This document shows, in pieces, positions 42,568 to 52,487 of a DNA stretch of 64,000 bases. The stretch comes from Streptomyces sp. CB02400 (GTDB lineage Bacteria; Actinomycetota; Actinomycetes; Streptomycetales; Streptomycetaceae). Positions within the stretch are counted from its first letter, which is position 1. Each line of letters opens with the position of its first letter. The stretch lies in contig NZ_LIWB01000020.1 of NCBI RefSeq assembly GCF_001905725.1, positions 96,942 to 160,941 of the forward strand. The letters are read 5' to 3'. Position numbers and translations under genes: made by a program. The notes under the pieces were generated by a model, which was not told where the DNA came from, made no database searches, and saw only the letters and a list, made by a program, of their open reading frames with translations.

Positions 42568-45041
42568 GGGTGGCGCTGGGCACGGTGGGTGCCCGATGGG
42601 TGTCGTTCCTGGGGGCGTTCACGGCCGTGGTCCTGGCGGTCGCCCAGCTCACCGCGCTGGGTGTGGCGCTGTCGGCCTCGGCCGAGAGCCCTGACCGTCC
42701 GCCGCGCCGCTTCGCCGGCGCCCCCGCCGTCGTCCTGCCCGTCGACCCGCGGTGGGACCCTGCCCGGCACGATCTGGGGGTGCGGTCGCTGCCGGAGTCA
42801 CGAGGACTGCCGCCGCGACTGGTGCGGGAGGTGTCCGGCACGGGGCACACGGTGGTGGACCGGTCCTTCTACGCGCAGGTGGCCGACGGCCCCGACGACC
42901 AGGTCGGTCATCCCTGGCCGGTGGCGCGTTACGGCGGGTACCGGCTGAGCGACGGCCACCCGCCGCGCGCCGCGCACGAGATCGTCGTACCGGCCGACCG
43001 GGCACGTGTGGGGGCGGAGGTGACCGTGCTCACGGCGGCCGGGCCGGAGCGGCGCACCGTGGTGGGGACCGTGGCCCCGGTCCCCTGGGAGAAGGCCGTG
43101 TTCTTCACGGAGGCCGAGGCCGCCAGGCTCTCGCCGCGGATCGACGCCCTGGTGGCCACGGGCCCCGTCGGCCGGGTACGGGAGGCCGTGGCCGACGACG
43201 CGGCAGTACTCACCGGGCAGGACCGTCGCCGGGCGGACGCCGACGCGGGCACCGACCGGAAGGCGCTGGACAACACTCTCACCCTGCTGCCCGTCATGGC
43301 CGCGGTCGCGGGTACCACCGCCGTGTTCGTGGTGGCGTCGACCTTCGCCTTCGCGGTGGTGCAGCGTCACCGGGAGATCGCTCTGCTGCGCGCCATGGGC
43401 GCCACCGGCCGACAGGTGCGGCGCATGGTCCGCGGTGAGGCGTTGCTGGTGGGCTGTTGCGCGTCCGCGGTAGGGGGCCTGCTGGGTCTGCTGGGCACCG
43501 GATGGCTGACGGCCCTGCTCGTCGCGCTGGACATCGCACCGCCTTGGTTCCGGGTGGAACTGTCGGCACGTCCGCAGGTGCTGGCGCCGGCCGGCGCGGC
43601 GTTCGTCACGGGTGTCCTCGTGGCACTCTGCGGAGCCGTCGGGGCGTCGCGCAGGGCCTCGCGCGTCGAGCCCGTGGAAGCGTTGCGGGAGGCGGCGGTC
43701 GACGACACGCCGGGGCGTGGGCGGATGCTGCTGGGCGGGGTGGGGCTCGCCTGCGCGGTGGGCACGGCGGGCTGGATCGCACTGATGGCACCGCGCACGG
43801 TCCTCTCCCCCACCGTGTACGTCGTCAGCCTGCTCGTGCCCGTGGTGGCCACCGCCCTGCTCGCTCCCCTCCTCGTGGGTCCGGTGGTCCGGGCGCTGAT
43901 GCGGCCGCTGCGCCGCCTGCCGGGGCCGGTCGCCCTGCTGGTGCGGCAGAGCGCGCTCACCGCGCGCCGTCGTACGGCGGCCACCGCCGCTCCCGTCCTG
44001 CTGACGGTCGGTCTCGCCCTGTCCCTGCTCACGGCCACCGACTCACTGGGGGCGGCACGGAACGAGGGGCTGCGCGAAACGATCGGCGCACCGTATGCCC
44101 TGGTGCCCGACGGCACACCGGGCATCAGCGCACAGGTGGCGGGGCGGGTGGCCGGCATCGACGGCGTACGGCTGGCCGCGCCGGTGCTCACCACGATCCG
44201 TCTGCCGGACGGCGACGGACGGTTGGAGGAGAACGACGGGCTGGCCGTTGATCCCGGGGCGTTGCGCCGGACGACGCGGCTGAGGGTCGTCGGCGGGTCG
44301 CTCGCCGACCTGGACGGCAACAGCATGGCTGTCGCCGAACGCTGGGGCGGAAAGGTCGGCGACCGGATCCCGGTAGTGCTCGCGGACGGCCGGCGCGTCG
44401 TCCTCACCGTGGCCGCCACGTATGCCGCCCTGCCCGGCGAGGATGTCGCCTACCTGCCGCAACGGCTCGCCTACACAGGGTTGTTCGCCCGTGACGGTCT
44501 GGTCCGTCGTGCCTACCTCGCCCTCGATCCCGGAACCGACCGTGCGACCGCGCTCGCTGCGGTCCGGGCCGCGGTCGAGGGGAGCGGGGCACGGCTGACG
44601 AGCCGGCGGGAACTGATCGCCACCGAGGCCGCCCTCGGCCAACGGCTGACCGAGACCCGCCAGCGGGCCACCGGTGTGATCGTGGTGCTGTTCTGCTTCG
44701 TGGCCATTCTGAACACCCTGTTGATGGTCACCGCGGACCGCCGCCATGACATGACCGCGCTCCGTATGGTCGGGGCAACCCCCCGGCAGACCCTGTGGTT
44801 CTTCGTCGCCGAGTCCTTGCTGGTCGCGGCGGTCGGGGTGGTACTGGCGCTACTCGCCTTCGGCGTCAACCTCATCGGACTGGTGGGCGCCCTCGGGCAG
44901 TTGTTCCCGGCCGCGCCGGTGTCGGTCCCGTACGCGACGGTGGCCGCAGTCACGGGTGTTTCGGGACTCCTGGTGGTGACCGGCACGGTGGTGCCCGTGA
45001 TGGCGGCCCTGCGCACGGGCGGGGACGGCTGGGTCCGTTGA
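42561..45041 (+). CDS. FtsX-like ABC permease, duplicated type
   Basis: 826 residues, ATG overlapping the ATPase gene by seven bases. One N-terminal helix, an extracytoplasmic domain, then two FtsX core domains: the first near residues 235-375 (HREIALLRAMGATGRQVRRM), the second near 705-820 (RHDMTALRMVGATPRQTLW). About ten membrane helices in all. Functions as a mechanotransmitting or efflux permease with the ATPase above. Induction is expected when the TetR repressor meets its ligand, as inference. Confidence 0.92.
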   Translation: MLRVALGTVGARWVSFLGAFTAVVLAVAQLTALGVALSASAESPDRPPRRFAGAPAVVLPVDPRWDPARHDLGVRSLPESRGLPPRLVREVSGTGHTVVDRSFYAQVADGPDDQVGHPWPVARYGGYRLSDGHPPRAAHEIVVPADRARVGAEVTVLTAAGPERRTVVGTVAPVPWEKAVFFTEAEAARLSPRIDALVATGPVGRVREAVADDAAVLTGQDRRRADADAGTDRKALDNTLTLLPVMAAVAGTTAVFVVASTFAFAVVQRHREIALLRAMGATGRQVRRMVRGEALLVGCCASAVGGLLGLLGTGWLTALLVALDIAPPWFRVELSARPQVLAPAGAAFVTGVLVALCGAVGASRRASRVEPVEALREAAVDDTPGRGRMLLGGVGLACAVGTAGWIALMAPRTVLSPTVYVVSLLVPVVATALLAPLLVGPVVRALMRPLRRLPGPVALLVRQSALTARRRTAATAAPVLLTVGLALSLLTATDSLGAARNEGLRETIGAPYALVPDGTPGISAQVAGRVAGIDGVRLAAPVLTTIRLPDGDGRLEENDGLAVDPGALRRTTRLRVVGGSLADLDGNSMAVAERWGGKVGDRIPVVLADGRRVVLTVAATYAALPGEDVAYLPQRLAYTGLFARDGLVRRAYLALDPGTDRATALAAVRAAVEGSGARLTSRRELIATEAALGQRLTETRQRATGVIVVLFCFVAILNTLLMVTADRRHDMTALRMVGATPRQTLWFFVAESLLVAAVGVVLALLAFGVNLIGLVGALGQLFPAAPVSVPYATVAAVTGVSGLLVVTGTVVPVMAALRTGGDGWVR

Positions 45042-45058
45042 GCGCCGCGCGAGACGGC

Positions 45059-45373
45059 ATGCGTATGCGTCACGCTCTGGCGAGCGCGGCGCTCGGCACC
45101 GCGCTCACACTCGGAGCCCTGACCGTGCCGGCAGCAGCCGCCCCCGCGACCACGGCCACCGGGGCCGTGTCAACGCAGGCGAGCGAGGATTCCTCGTGGT
45201 CACCGGCTTCCGTCCCGGCCTCGTGGCGTCCCTTCGAGCGGTACTACTGGTACCTCGAATGCCTCGCCGCCGGCGTGGCCAACACTGTGGGGCCCAGCGG
45301 TTGGGCGATCGACTACGACTGCAGGGTCGACACGTCGAACTCGAACCACTACAGGCTCTGGCTCTACTACTGA
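45059..45373 (+). CDS. Small secreted protein of unknown function
   Basis: 104 residues from ATG 45059, 17 bp after the permease stop. A clear signal peptide (to about residue 28, TVPAAAAPA), then a mature part of about 75 residues rich in Tyr and Trp with two Cys (YLECLAAG and DYDCRVD) that can form one disulfide, ending NHYRLWLYY. No family recognised. Being last in the TetR-controlled operon, it could be cargo or helper of the transporter. That is speculation. Confidence 0.6.
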   Translation: MRMRHALASAALGTALTLGALTVPAAAAPATTATGAVSTQASEDSSWSPASVPASWRPFERYYWYLECLAAGVANTVGPSGWAIDYDCRVDTSNSNHYRLWLYY

Positions 45374-45606
45374 GCCGAGGCCTCGTCGGGCCTTTGGGAT
45401 GCGGTGCCCCGCGGCGGCTCCCGGGATCCGGGGGTCGCCGCCGTCCGCCATCACGGCTGGAAGTCGAGGCACGGCGAAGCCTGCGCGTGCGCCGCCATCC
45501 GCTTCGGGCGGTGTGACGAAGCCGTACCACCGCCCGGGGCCGCCTGCGCATCACTCTGCTGCCGAACCCGCAGTACGGGGCGGAGGCCGGTTCGCCGCGA
45601 CGGGAA

Positions 45607-45804
45607 TCACTGTTCGGCCAGTCGGGCCTTCGCGAGCTCGTCCCGCACGGCAGGGGGCGTTCCGTCGGGCAGTCGTACGGCCTTCACCGCCACGTCGACC
45701 CGCAGCACCTCGTCGTGGGCCCGCCGCACCTGGCCCGTCCCGCCCTCGGCCAGCCTGCTCAGGAGGCGGTACCGTCCCGCGATCAGCCCTGTCGGCGCGT
45801 CCAT
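45607..45804 (-). pseudogene. N-terminal stub of a Ser/Thr protein kinase
   Basis: 65 residues: MDAPTGLIAGRYRLLSRLAE, then the glycine-rich loop (here EGGTGQVRRA) and the ATP-binding Lys in VDVAVKAV. It ends in the first helix with a stop. The catalytic loop, activation segment and the rest of the gene are missing. A CCGTGTC-CT-GACACGG palindrome lies just upstream (about 45817). Confidence 0.75.
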
Positions 45805-45953
45805 CCGTGGCTCCCCGTGTCCTGACACGGATTCAGCGTACGGAACGTGCCACCCGGAGCGGCAGTCTCGAGCCGGGGCTGCCGGCTCACGGGTTTCGGC
45901 CCGCCAGACGCTCCCAGTGCGGCGGGTGCCCGGACCGGGAGGCCATCGCGCGG

Positions 45954-47588
45954 TCAGGTGACGGTGGTGGCCGTCCCGCCTCCGCCGGTGGCGACGCCGC
46001 CGCCGGGCTTGGGTGCGGAGAAGGGGGGCCTGTCCGGTAGGCACGTTGTTCCGACCGGGGGAAGGGTGCCGTCGATCAAGTAGCGGCTCTCGTGGTCCTG
46101 GACGCAGCTGCTGGGGTTGAGCAGTGCGGTGTGCCCGTGTCCGTCGACGGTGAGCAGGCGGGCGTCGGCCAGTTCCTCGGCCATGGCCTGTGAGGCCGAG
46201 TAGGGGGTGGAAGGGTCGTAGCGGGTGCCGACCACCAGGACGGGGTGTGCCGTCGGTTTGTTCCACGGGCCGCGGTAGCGGTCGGCGGCCACGGTCGGCC
46301 AGGTGGCGCACCCCTCGCCGGCCCAGGTCCAGAAGCGTCCGGCGTCGCCCGCGCGGGCGGCGGCGGCCTCCTCCAGGGCGTGGTAGACGCCCGGGACACG
46401 CGGATTGGGGCTGTCGCCGCAGAGCACCGCAGCGCCCTGTTCCTCGCCCAGGTACGGGTTCGGATCCGGGACCGGTGGTGGGGGCGGGAACGGGGACGGC
46501 TCCGCGACGCGGCCCTGCCACAGGTCCTGCAGTCTCCCGGCGAGTTCCGTCCACCCCGGGTGGACGACGTAGAGGCTGTTCACCACACTGGCGAACGTGC
46601 CGGCATAGGTCCACGAGCCTACGGGCTGCTCACGGAGCCGCCGCATCAGCCGGTCGAACTTGTCCCGGGTGGTTTTCGGGCTGCCGGCGGAGAAGGCGCA
46701 GTGGGCGGTGGTGGTGGACCCGCACAGGGTGAGGAACCGGTCCAGGGTCGCCGCCGCGGAGCGGTCGGATCCCATGCGCAGGAAGCTCGTGAGCCGGGGG
46801 TCGTCGTCGGAGGCGTGGTTCGTCCAGGCCTGCGGGTCCCAGTTGCTGTCGAGGACCATGGCGCGGACCTTGCCGGGGAACAGGTTGGCGTAGGTGGCGC
46901 CCAGGATCGTGCCGTAGGAGATCCCCTGGTAGGTGAGGTGCGGATCGCCCACCGCCTGGCGGAGCCGGTCGAGGTCGCGGGCGGTGTCGGCGGTCGACAC
47001 ATGGCGCAGGAGCTCGGGGGCACGCTGCTCACAGCGCCGTGCCAGGTCCTGGTACGCGGCGATGAAGGCCGCCCGCTCCTCTTCGCCCACGGGGAAGCCC
47101 GCCGCATGGTTCGCGTTCCAGTCGGCGGCTTCCTCGGGGCTCCCGAAGCAGTCGACCGCGGTGCTGTTGCCGACTCCGCGGGGGTCCCAGCTGACGATGT
47201 CGAACCGCTCCCGCACCTCGCGTGGGAAGGACTCGTAGTTCTGTGGCATCTGCACGGTTCCGGGGCCGCCGGGGCCGCCGGGGTTGAAGAACAGGGTGCC
47301 GATACGCCGACCGGGGTCGGTTGCCTTCCGTCTGACGACTGCCAGTTCGATGGTGCGACCCCGTGGATCGTCGTAGTCCAGCGGCACCTTCGCGGTCGCG
47401 CAGTCGAACTCGCTGCCTGGTACGCACTGGCTCCAGTCCAGCTGCGGGGCGGGCACGGTGGGGGCACCGCCGGCCGAGGCGATGTTCGGCCCGGTCACCA
47501 TCGTCGAGCAGGTCAACAACGCCGTGATGACCGCGGTACGACGACGGCGGCGGCCGCCTACGGGTCCGCGTATGGGGGGCATGGGCAT
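45954..47588 (-). CDS. Secreted tripeptidyl-aminopeptidase-like alpha/beta hydrolase
   Basis: 544 residues from ATG 47588, with an overlapping second ATG at 47582. A long basic signal peptide ends near residue 38 (NIASAGG). TAP/Slp family marks: NPGGPGGPG (oxyanion side), catalytic Ser in YQGISYGTILG, Asp in VVGTRYDPSTP and His in VDGHGHTALL near the end, then the C-terminal TAP-like domain with Cys pairs. These enzymes trim tripeptides from secreted or extracellular proteins. The tail after residue 525 is Gly/Thr-rich. Free-standing, with its promoter in the 270 bp gap to 47859. Confidence 0.92.
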   Translation of the reverse strand: MPMPPIRGPVGGRRRRRTAVITALLTCSTMVTGPNIASAGGAPTVPAPQLDWSQCVPGSEFDCATAKVPLDYDDPRGRTIELAVVRRKATDPGRRIGTLFFNPGGPGGPGTVQMPQNYESFPREVRERFDIVSWDPRGVGNSTAVDCFGSPEEAADWNANHAAGFPVGEEERAAFIAAYQDLARRCEQRAPELLRHVSTADTARDLDRLRQAVGDPHLTYQGISYGTILGATYANLFPGKVRAMVLDSNWDPQAWTNHASDDDPRLTSFLRMGSDRSAAATLDRFLTLCGSTTTAHCAFSAGSPKTTRDKFDRLMRRLREQPVGSWTYAGTFASVVNSLYVVHPGWTELAGRLQDLWQGRVAEPSPFPPPPPVPDPNPYLGEEQGAAVLCGDSPNPRVPGVYHALEEAAAARAGDAGRFWTWAGEGCATWPTVAADRYRGPWNKPTAHPVLVVGTRYDPSTPYSASQAMAEELADARLLTVDGHGHTALLNPSSCVQDHESRYLIDGTLPPVGTTCLPDRPPFSAPKPGGGVATGGGGTATTVT

Positions 47589-47858
47589 ACTCCGTCCCTC
47601 TGGCTCCATGGCTGAGCGCCCGAGGCCACCACTGCGCCGGTCCTCGGCACGCATCCGTTTCGACAACACCGCGACGCGGCGCGACGTGCGAGGCAACCGC
47701 AGCCGAATGGCCGAGCCACATCGGCCGGAAACGCTCACGGTGGTGATCGCCGCCATCACCCGACCTGTGCCCGAGGGCCCACTCTCCAGATGGCGTCCCG
47801 GAGCCGGCCGTCGCACCCTGAGCGCCGGGAGGCCGCCGCCGGGGGCGGGGTGTCGTGA

Positions 47859-48635
47859 TCAATCCTCGCGGCGCCGACGCGCGAGATGGACGGTGATGTC
47901 GGCGGCCATCCCGACTCTGTCCGGCAGTACCTGCGTGATCCGGCCGAACACCTGCTCCCGCTCCGCGGTCGGCAGGACGAGATAGGCCGAGATGGTGGAG
48001 AGATGACCAACGTAGTCGCGGGCGCTCATCGTCACACGCCGTTCGATCACGGCCTGCCGAACGTCGGTGAACCACTCGGACCGTTGCAGCTCCGTACCCG
48101 GCCACTGCATCTCATGACCCGGAGGCGTCCCGTCGGGCGACGGAATCTCGTCACTCTCCAGGAACGGCGCTCGCGCCGCGCGGACAGCCTCCTCCACAGC
48201 CGGGTCGGCCAGTCGAAATGGTCCGCCGCACGAGGCGAATACGCCACCCGGTTCCAACAGCGCGGCCATACGCGGCCACCGGCCCTCCGGGTTCGTCCAA
48301 TGCAGCGCTGCTGCCGCGTAGACCAGCCCATACCGTTCGCCCGGTCGCAAGTCCTCGAACGCAGCCTGCAACGGCCTGACGTTCGTCGGCACGTGCTTGC
48401 GCAACTCGGCGAGCATGGACCCGTCAGGATCGGTGGCGGTCACCGTTACCCCCCGCCGAGCGAACAGGCGGGTTGCCTTGCCTGTCCCGGCGCCGATCTC
48501 GAGGGCGGTCCGAACCGGGTGGCCCGCGTATGCCATCACCATGTCGAACAGCTCCACGGGATACCCCGGCCGGAACCGTTCGTATGCTTCCGCCACCACT
48601 CCGAAACTCAGCGCGCGACCAGACATGCCCAGCAT
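47859..48635 (-). CDS. Class I SAM-dependent methyltransferase
   Basis: 258 residues from ATG 48635, or 255 from 48626. Methyltransf_11-type core: ALEIGAGTGKATRLFA (motif I), VTATDPDGSMLAEL, and LVYAAAALHWTNPEGRW. It resembles the large group of trans-aconitate/ubiquinone-type small-molecule methyltransferases in Streptomyces. The substrate is unknown. The last coding bases of the SDR pseudogene overlap its start. G+C is lower here than in neighbours (many CGA, TCG and CAT codons), hinting at a different origin. Confidence 0.85.
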   Translation of the reverse strand: MLGMSGRALSFGVVAEAYERFRPGYPVELFDMVMAYAGHPVRTALEIGAGTGKATRLFARRGVTVTATDPDGSMLAELRKHVPTNVRPLQAAFEDLRPGERYGLVYAAAALHWTNPEGRWPRMAALLEPGGVFASCGGPFRLADPAVEEAVRAARAPFLESDEIPSPDGTPPGHEMQWPGTELQRSEWFTDVRQAVIERRVTMSARDYVGHLSTISAYLVLPTAEREQVFGRITQVLPDRVGMAADITVHLARRRRED

Positions 48636-49572
48636 CGTGACACGAAGAACGAGTCCCTCGTTCCCGGAGTCCGTGGCCGACGTCCTGGAGCCACAGCGCC
48701 GAAAGCCTCACTGTCTCCAGGCCTGGCAATCGGTCTCTGCTCGATCTGTCGGGCAGTCCGCGTCGCGGTGAACCGTTCGGCGCCGTTCCGGAGTTCGCGC
48801 TCGCGCTGCGGGTCGTAGGACTCCTCCGGCGAGCGGGTCGCACGGCTGCGGTCGGCATAGGATCCGGTCGGCGCCCCGGTCGTGCCGAGAACGACGTCGG
48901 CGAGGCAGCGGCCCGCGGCACCACGGCTGGTGGCGAACGGCGCGAGGACCATCACCGGCAGGACGCGCCGCATCGCGAAACGGGCCATGGGTCCCGCGTT
49001 GCGGGCAAGGCCGGTGCCGGGGACGAACCCCGGGTTGTAGGTGACAGCGTCGATCCCGCCCGGCGCCTGTGCGCCGCGGTGCGGGGAAGGCGCCCCTGCG
49101 GGCCAGGATCTCCGGGGATTTCCGGTCCGGGCCGGAGCGACGAAGCGGTTCTGGAGCAGTCGTACGAACAGGTGGTCGGCGAGCACGTTGACGGCGAAGG
49201 TGGACTCGAACCCGTCGGGTCCCTCGGTCAGGGCGTTGGTGTACTGGATGCCCGCATTGCCTACGAAGCCGCTCAGCGAGGGGAGTTCACCGCCATCGAG
49301 TCGGTCACGGGTCTCGGTGGCGGCCGGGCGGACGCTCTCCGGTGAGCTGATGTCCGCCGAGACGTACGAGACCGTGTGACCGCCCGTGGCGAGCTGTGAG
49401 CCGGAGGAATCACGGCGACGACGAGGAGGTGCACGCCTGACGACCGGCGCAGGGCGTGCTCCGCGGCGACGCGGCCGATCCCGCGGCTCGCGCCGGTCAT
49501 CACGATGGTGTGCTGCGTGGGAAGTTGTTCCTTTGTGGTCAGCCGATGGCGCTCGGTTCGGGGAATCTCCAC
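48608..49572 (-). pseudogene. Short-chain dehydrogenase, frameshifted with internal loss
   Basis: One frame (49273-49572) gives the N-terminus with the cofactor loop TGASRGIGRVAAEHALRR. A second frame continues from about 49410 with GGHTVSYVSADISSPESV, GNAGIQYTNALTEG and FAVNVLADHLFVRLL, so there is a frameshift near 49410. Around 49090-49130 the catalytic YxxxK region is missing and the end resumes as VTYNPGFVPGTGLARNAG. No continuous active enzyme can be made. Confidence 0.8.
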
Positions 49573-49667
49573 GTTCGCCGCTGCCGCCGGCGCCGGCCAG
49601 TGCCGTCCCCGTCACCGGGACTGGCAGTACCCGGGCCCATCCGGCGCCGCACGGCGAGAACGAACCC

Positions 49668-49824
49668 ATGGCTTCCTCCCGTTCCGCTTTCGGTGCGCTC
49701 CTGCGCGCCTGGCGTGACCGACTCTCCCCGGCGGACGCCGGGTTCACCGTGGCGGATGGCCGTCGTGCCCCGGGACTGCGCCGCGAGGAGCTCGCGCAGC
49801 CGGCCGGGCTCTCCGTCGACTGCA
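49668..49824 (+). pseudogene. N-terminal piece of an XRE/MmyB-type regulator
   Basis: From ATG 49668 it reads ALLRAWRDRLSPADAGF, then RRAPGLRREELAQPAGLSVD, the classic opening of MmyB-like regulators. Homology stops at about 49822 in the recognition helix. The following bases belong to another gene in another frame. Confidence 0.8.
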
Positions 49825-50220
49825 TTCGGGCCCGGCTCGCAGTTCCACGGGTTCGTCAACGACCCGCGCCGGGCACTGGCCATGGTCCGGGTCACCGTCC
49901 TGGAGGCGGCACACCCTCAGATCGGCGCCGTACGGATCGACGACTCCACGTCCGTCGCTCATCCCTGGCGGCGTCTGCGCAACACCTTCCTGAGTCTGCA
50001 GCGCACGTCCGGTGCCGACGATCACGTCCGAAGCCGCGAGGCGGCCCGGCTCAACCGCCTGCACGCACGACTGAACGGTACCGACGCCCACCATCGTCCC
50101 TACGCCGCGATGGACCCCGGCGTACGAGCGTGGGTCGTCGCACCCATGAAGGACTTCCTGTCCTTCATGTCCGGCCGCCGGCGCTCCACGCCCCACGACC
50201 CACTGCTCGCACAGGCATGA
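49825..50220 (+). pseudogene. MpaB/DUF2236-like oxygenase fragment
   Basis: About 130 residues without their own start: FGPGSQFHGFVNDPRRALAM, then VLEAAHPQIGAV (the HP motif), HPWRRLRNTFLSLQR and LHARLNGTDAHHRPYAAMD. This is the first half of the heme-dependent DUF2236 fold. The second half is missing. It is fused out of frame to the XRE stub at about 49823. Confidence 0.72.
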
Positions 50221-50441
50221 CTCTCCTGTGCGCACGCCGCCGGCCGTTTCGGGCCGACTGGGTGGACGTTCCCCATCCCGTGATGCCCTGAGCGTCGGCA
50301 TCCCGTGGTGGCTGACGTGGAGAGCATGCCCCCCGGCTCATCCTTCGTCGAGCGGCGTTCAGTTGGCTGTCCCGGCATGGTCACAGCAGGTGGAGAGAGT
50401 GTCCTCCAGCCCCCACTCACCACCTGTGACAAGGAGCGGGA

Positions 50442-52319
50442 ATGACCCCTGCCGATTCCTCTCACCCCGACAGACGCAGCCTGCTGCAGGCCGCCGTCGC
50501 GATTCCCGCTGTCGGCGCCATGAGCGCCGCCGCGCTGGCCACCGGCGTCGAGCCCGCGCACGCCGCCCCGGACGCGGCACGCCCGGGTCGCTTCGACCCC
50601 GCCTCGCCGCGATTCGGCCTCGCGGTGCTGCCCGACACGCAGTACCTGTTCGACGCCGACAGCGCCGACCCCGAGCCGCTGCGGGCCACGTTCCGGTACC
50701 TGGTGGGCCGGCGCGGGGACGCCAACCTCGCCTTCATGACGCACCTGGGCGACATCACGGAGCACGGCACACGCGAGGAGATCACCCTCGCCGCCCGCAC
50801 CTTCCGGTTGATCGACGGTCACCTGCCGTACAGCGTCCTGGCCGGGAACCACGACATCGCCTCCGGTGACGACCAGCGGGGTGACACTCCCTATCTGGAC
50901 GCCTTCGGCCCGCACCGGTTCGCCTCCGCGCCCACCTTCGGCGGCGCCTCCCCCGACGGCTACAACAGCTACCACGTCCTGCGCGCGGCCGACCGCGAGT
51001 GGCTGGTCCTCGCCCTGGACTGGCGGGTGTCCGACACCGGCCTGCACTGGGCCCAGGGCGTGCTCGACGAGCACCGCACCTTGCCCGCCGTACTGACCAC
51101 CCACGACCTGGTGTGGGCCGGGGACGACGGCGCGGCCCATCTGTCCGACAACGGCGCCCGCATGTGGGACAAGCTCATCCGCCGCAACGACCAGATCTTC
51201 CTCGCGCTCGGCGGGCACTACTGGCCGCCCGGCCGCACCGTCCTGGCCAACGATTTTGACAACGATGTCCACCTGCATGTCACCAACTATCAGGACCGTT
51301 ACTACGGCGGCGCGGGGATGATCCGCCTCTACGGCTTCGACCTCGTCCGAGGCGTCATCGATGTGGAGACGTTCTCCCCGTGGTTCCTGGCCCGCGACGC
51401 GTCCGACCGCACCCCGTTGGAGGCCGAGACACTCGAACTGACCGGTCCCGTCGACCGGTTCAGCCTGGAGATCGACTTCGCCGGCCGCTTCCGGCGCTTC
51501 GCTCCCCCTGTGGTGCCGAAGCCGCGGCCGGCCCCAGCCGTCATGCCCCGTGGCACAGTCGCCTACTGGCGGTTCGACTCCTCGGGCGCGGCCCTGCCTG
51601 CGGCGGGCGCCCCGGTCCCGGACGGGACCGTCGTGCGTGACCTGTCCGGCAACGGCAACGACCTCACCGTCAGCCGGCTGCACGACAGTGACCCGAAGGT
51701 GCTCACCGTCTCGGCCGAACACCACCCCGGGCAGCCCGCACACGCCAGTCTCCGCTTCGACGGGGGCAAGAACCCCGACCGCGGAGCCATCCTGACCACC
51801 GGCTCTCACGCGCGCCTCAACAGCGAGAAGTTCCCGCGCGGTTACACCATCGAGACGTTCGTACGGCTGCCCGAGCCGTACGAGGGCGACCACGCCTGGA
51901 TGGGCATCCTCAGCTGGGAGGGACGCAACGGCGACATCGGCAAAACCACTGGCTGGTCTCCGCTGGAACCCACGTGCAGCCTCAACGTCTCTCCGGAACG
52001 CTTCCTTCAGTTCGTGGTGTATCCGGACCGCCAGGACGCCGACCCGACCTCGTGGAGCCATGCGATCCCGGTCGGACGCTGGACCCACATCGCCGTCGTC
52101 AACGACGCCCGCCGCACCATCGTGTACGTGGACGGCTCGAAGATCGCCCGCAATCCGGCCCAGCCGTCGACCGGCATCGCCACGCTCGGCAAACCCTTCG
52201 TGCTCGGTGCCACCCAGTTCGACGAGCGGTTCGGACAGGGCTTCTACGGCTGGATGGGCGACACCCGCATCGTCGGCCGCCCGCTGTCCCCGGCCGAGTT
52301 CCTGGCCCCCGCCGGCTGA
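50442..52319 (+). CDS. Tat-exported metallophosphoesterase with LamG-type lectin domain
   Basis: 625 residues from ATG 50442, with AAGGAG upstream. A twin-arginine signal (HPDRRSLLQAAVAIP) ends near residue 43. Metallophosphoesterase motifs follow: LPDTQYL, HLGDITEHG, VLAGNHDIASG, TTHDL and GGHYW, giving the two-metal site. From about residue 370 a concanavalin-like LamG domain (AYWRFDSSG, RWTHIAVVNDAR, IVYVDGSKIA) probably binds a glycan. It acts outside the membrane on a phosphate ester. The substrate is unknown. Tat export implies folding, perhaps with metal, before export. Confidence 0.9.
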   Translation: MTPADSSHPDRRSLLQAAVAIPAVGAMSAAALATGVEPAHAAPDAARPGRFDPASPRFGLAVLPDTQYLFDADSADPEPLRATFRYLVGRRGDANLAFMTHLGDITEHGTREEITLAARTFRLIDGHLPYSVLAGNHDIASGDDQRGDTPYLDAFGPHRFASAPTFGGASPDGYNSYHVLRAADREWLVLALDWRVSDTGLHWAQGVLDEHRTLPAVLTTHDLVWAGDDGAAHLSDNGARMWDKLIRRNDQIFLALGGHYWPPGRTVLANDFDNDVHLHVTNYQDRYYGGAGMIRLYGFDLVRGVIDVETFSPWFLARDASDRTPLEAETLELTGPVDRFSLEIDFAGRFRRFAPPVVPKPRPAPAVMPRGTVAYWRFDSSGAALPAAGAPVPDGTVVRDLSGNGNDLTVSRLHDSDPKVLTVSAEHHPGQPAHASLRFDGGKNPDRGAILTTGSHARLNSEKFPRGYTIETFVRLPEPYEGDHAWMGILSWEGRNGDIGKTTGWSPLEPTCSLNVSPERFLQFVVYPDRQDADPTSWSHAIPVGRWTHIAVVNDARRTIVYVDGSKIARNPAQPSTGIATLGKPFVLGATQFDERFGQGFYGWMGDTRIVGRPLSPAEFLAPAG

Positions 52320-52487
52320 TCGCAGCGGTACGGTGTCGCCCGGCATCGGCCACCACCCCGCACCCGCATGTCCGTATCTGTGGGTCAGCCGTCCCTGAGG
52401 ACGGTTCCGAGTGGGGGGCCGGCCGGGGAGGGTGGGATGAGCCGGGACGCGACCCGGCTCTCCGATCTTCCTTGTCGAGGAGGCACC

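Noticed and set aside
45374..45606. Coding frame between the small secreted protein and the kinase stub
   Set aside because: Frames exist in all directions but none shows conserved motifs or a usable start.
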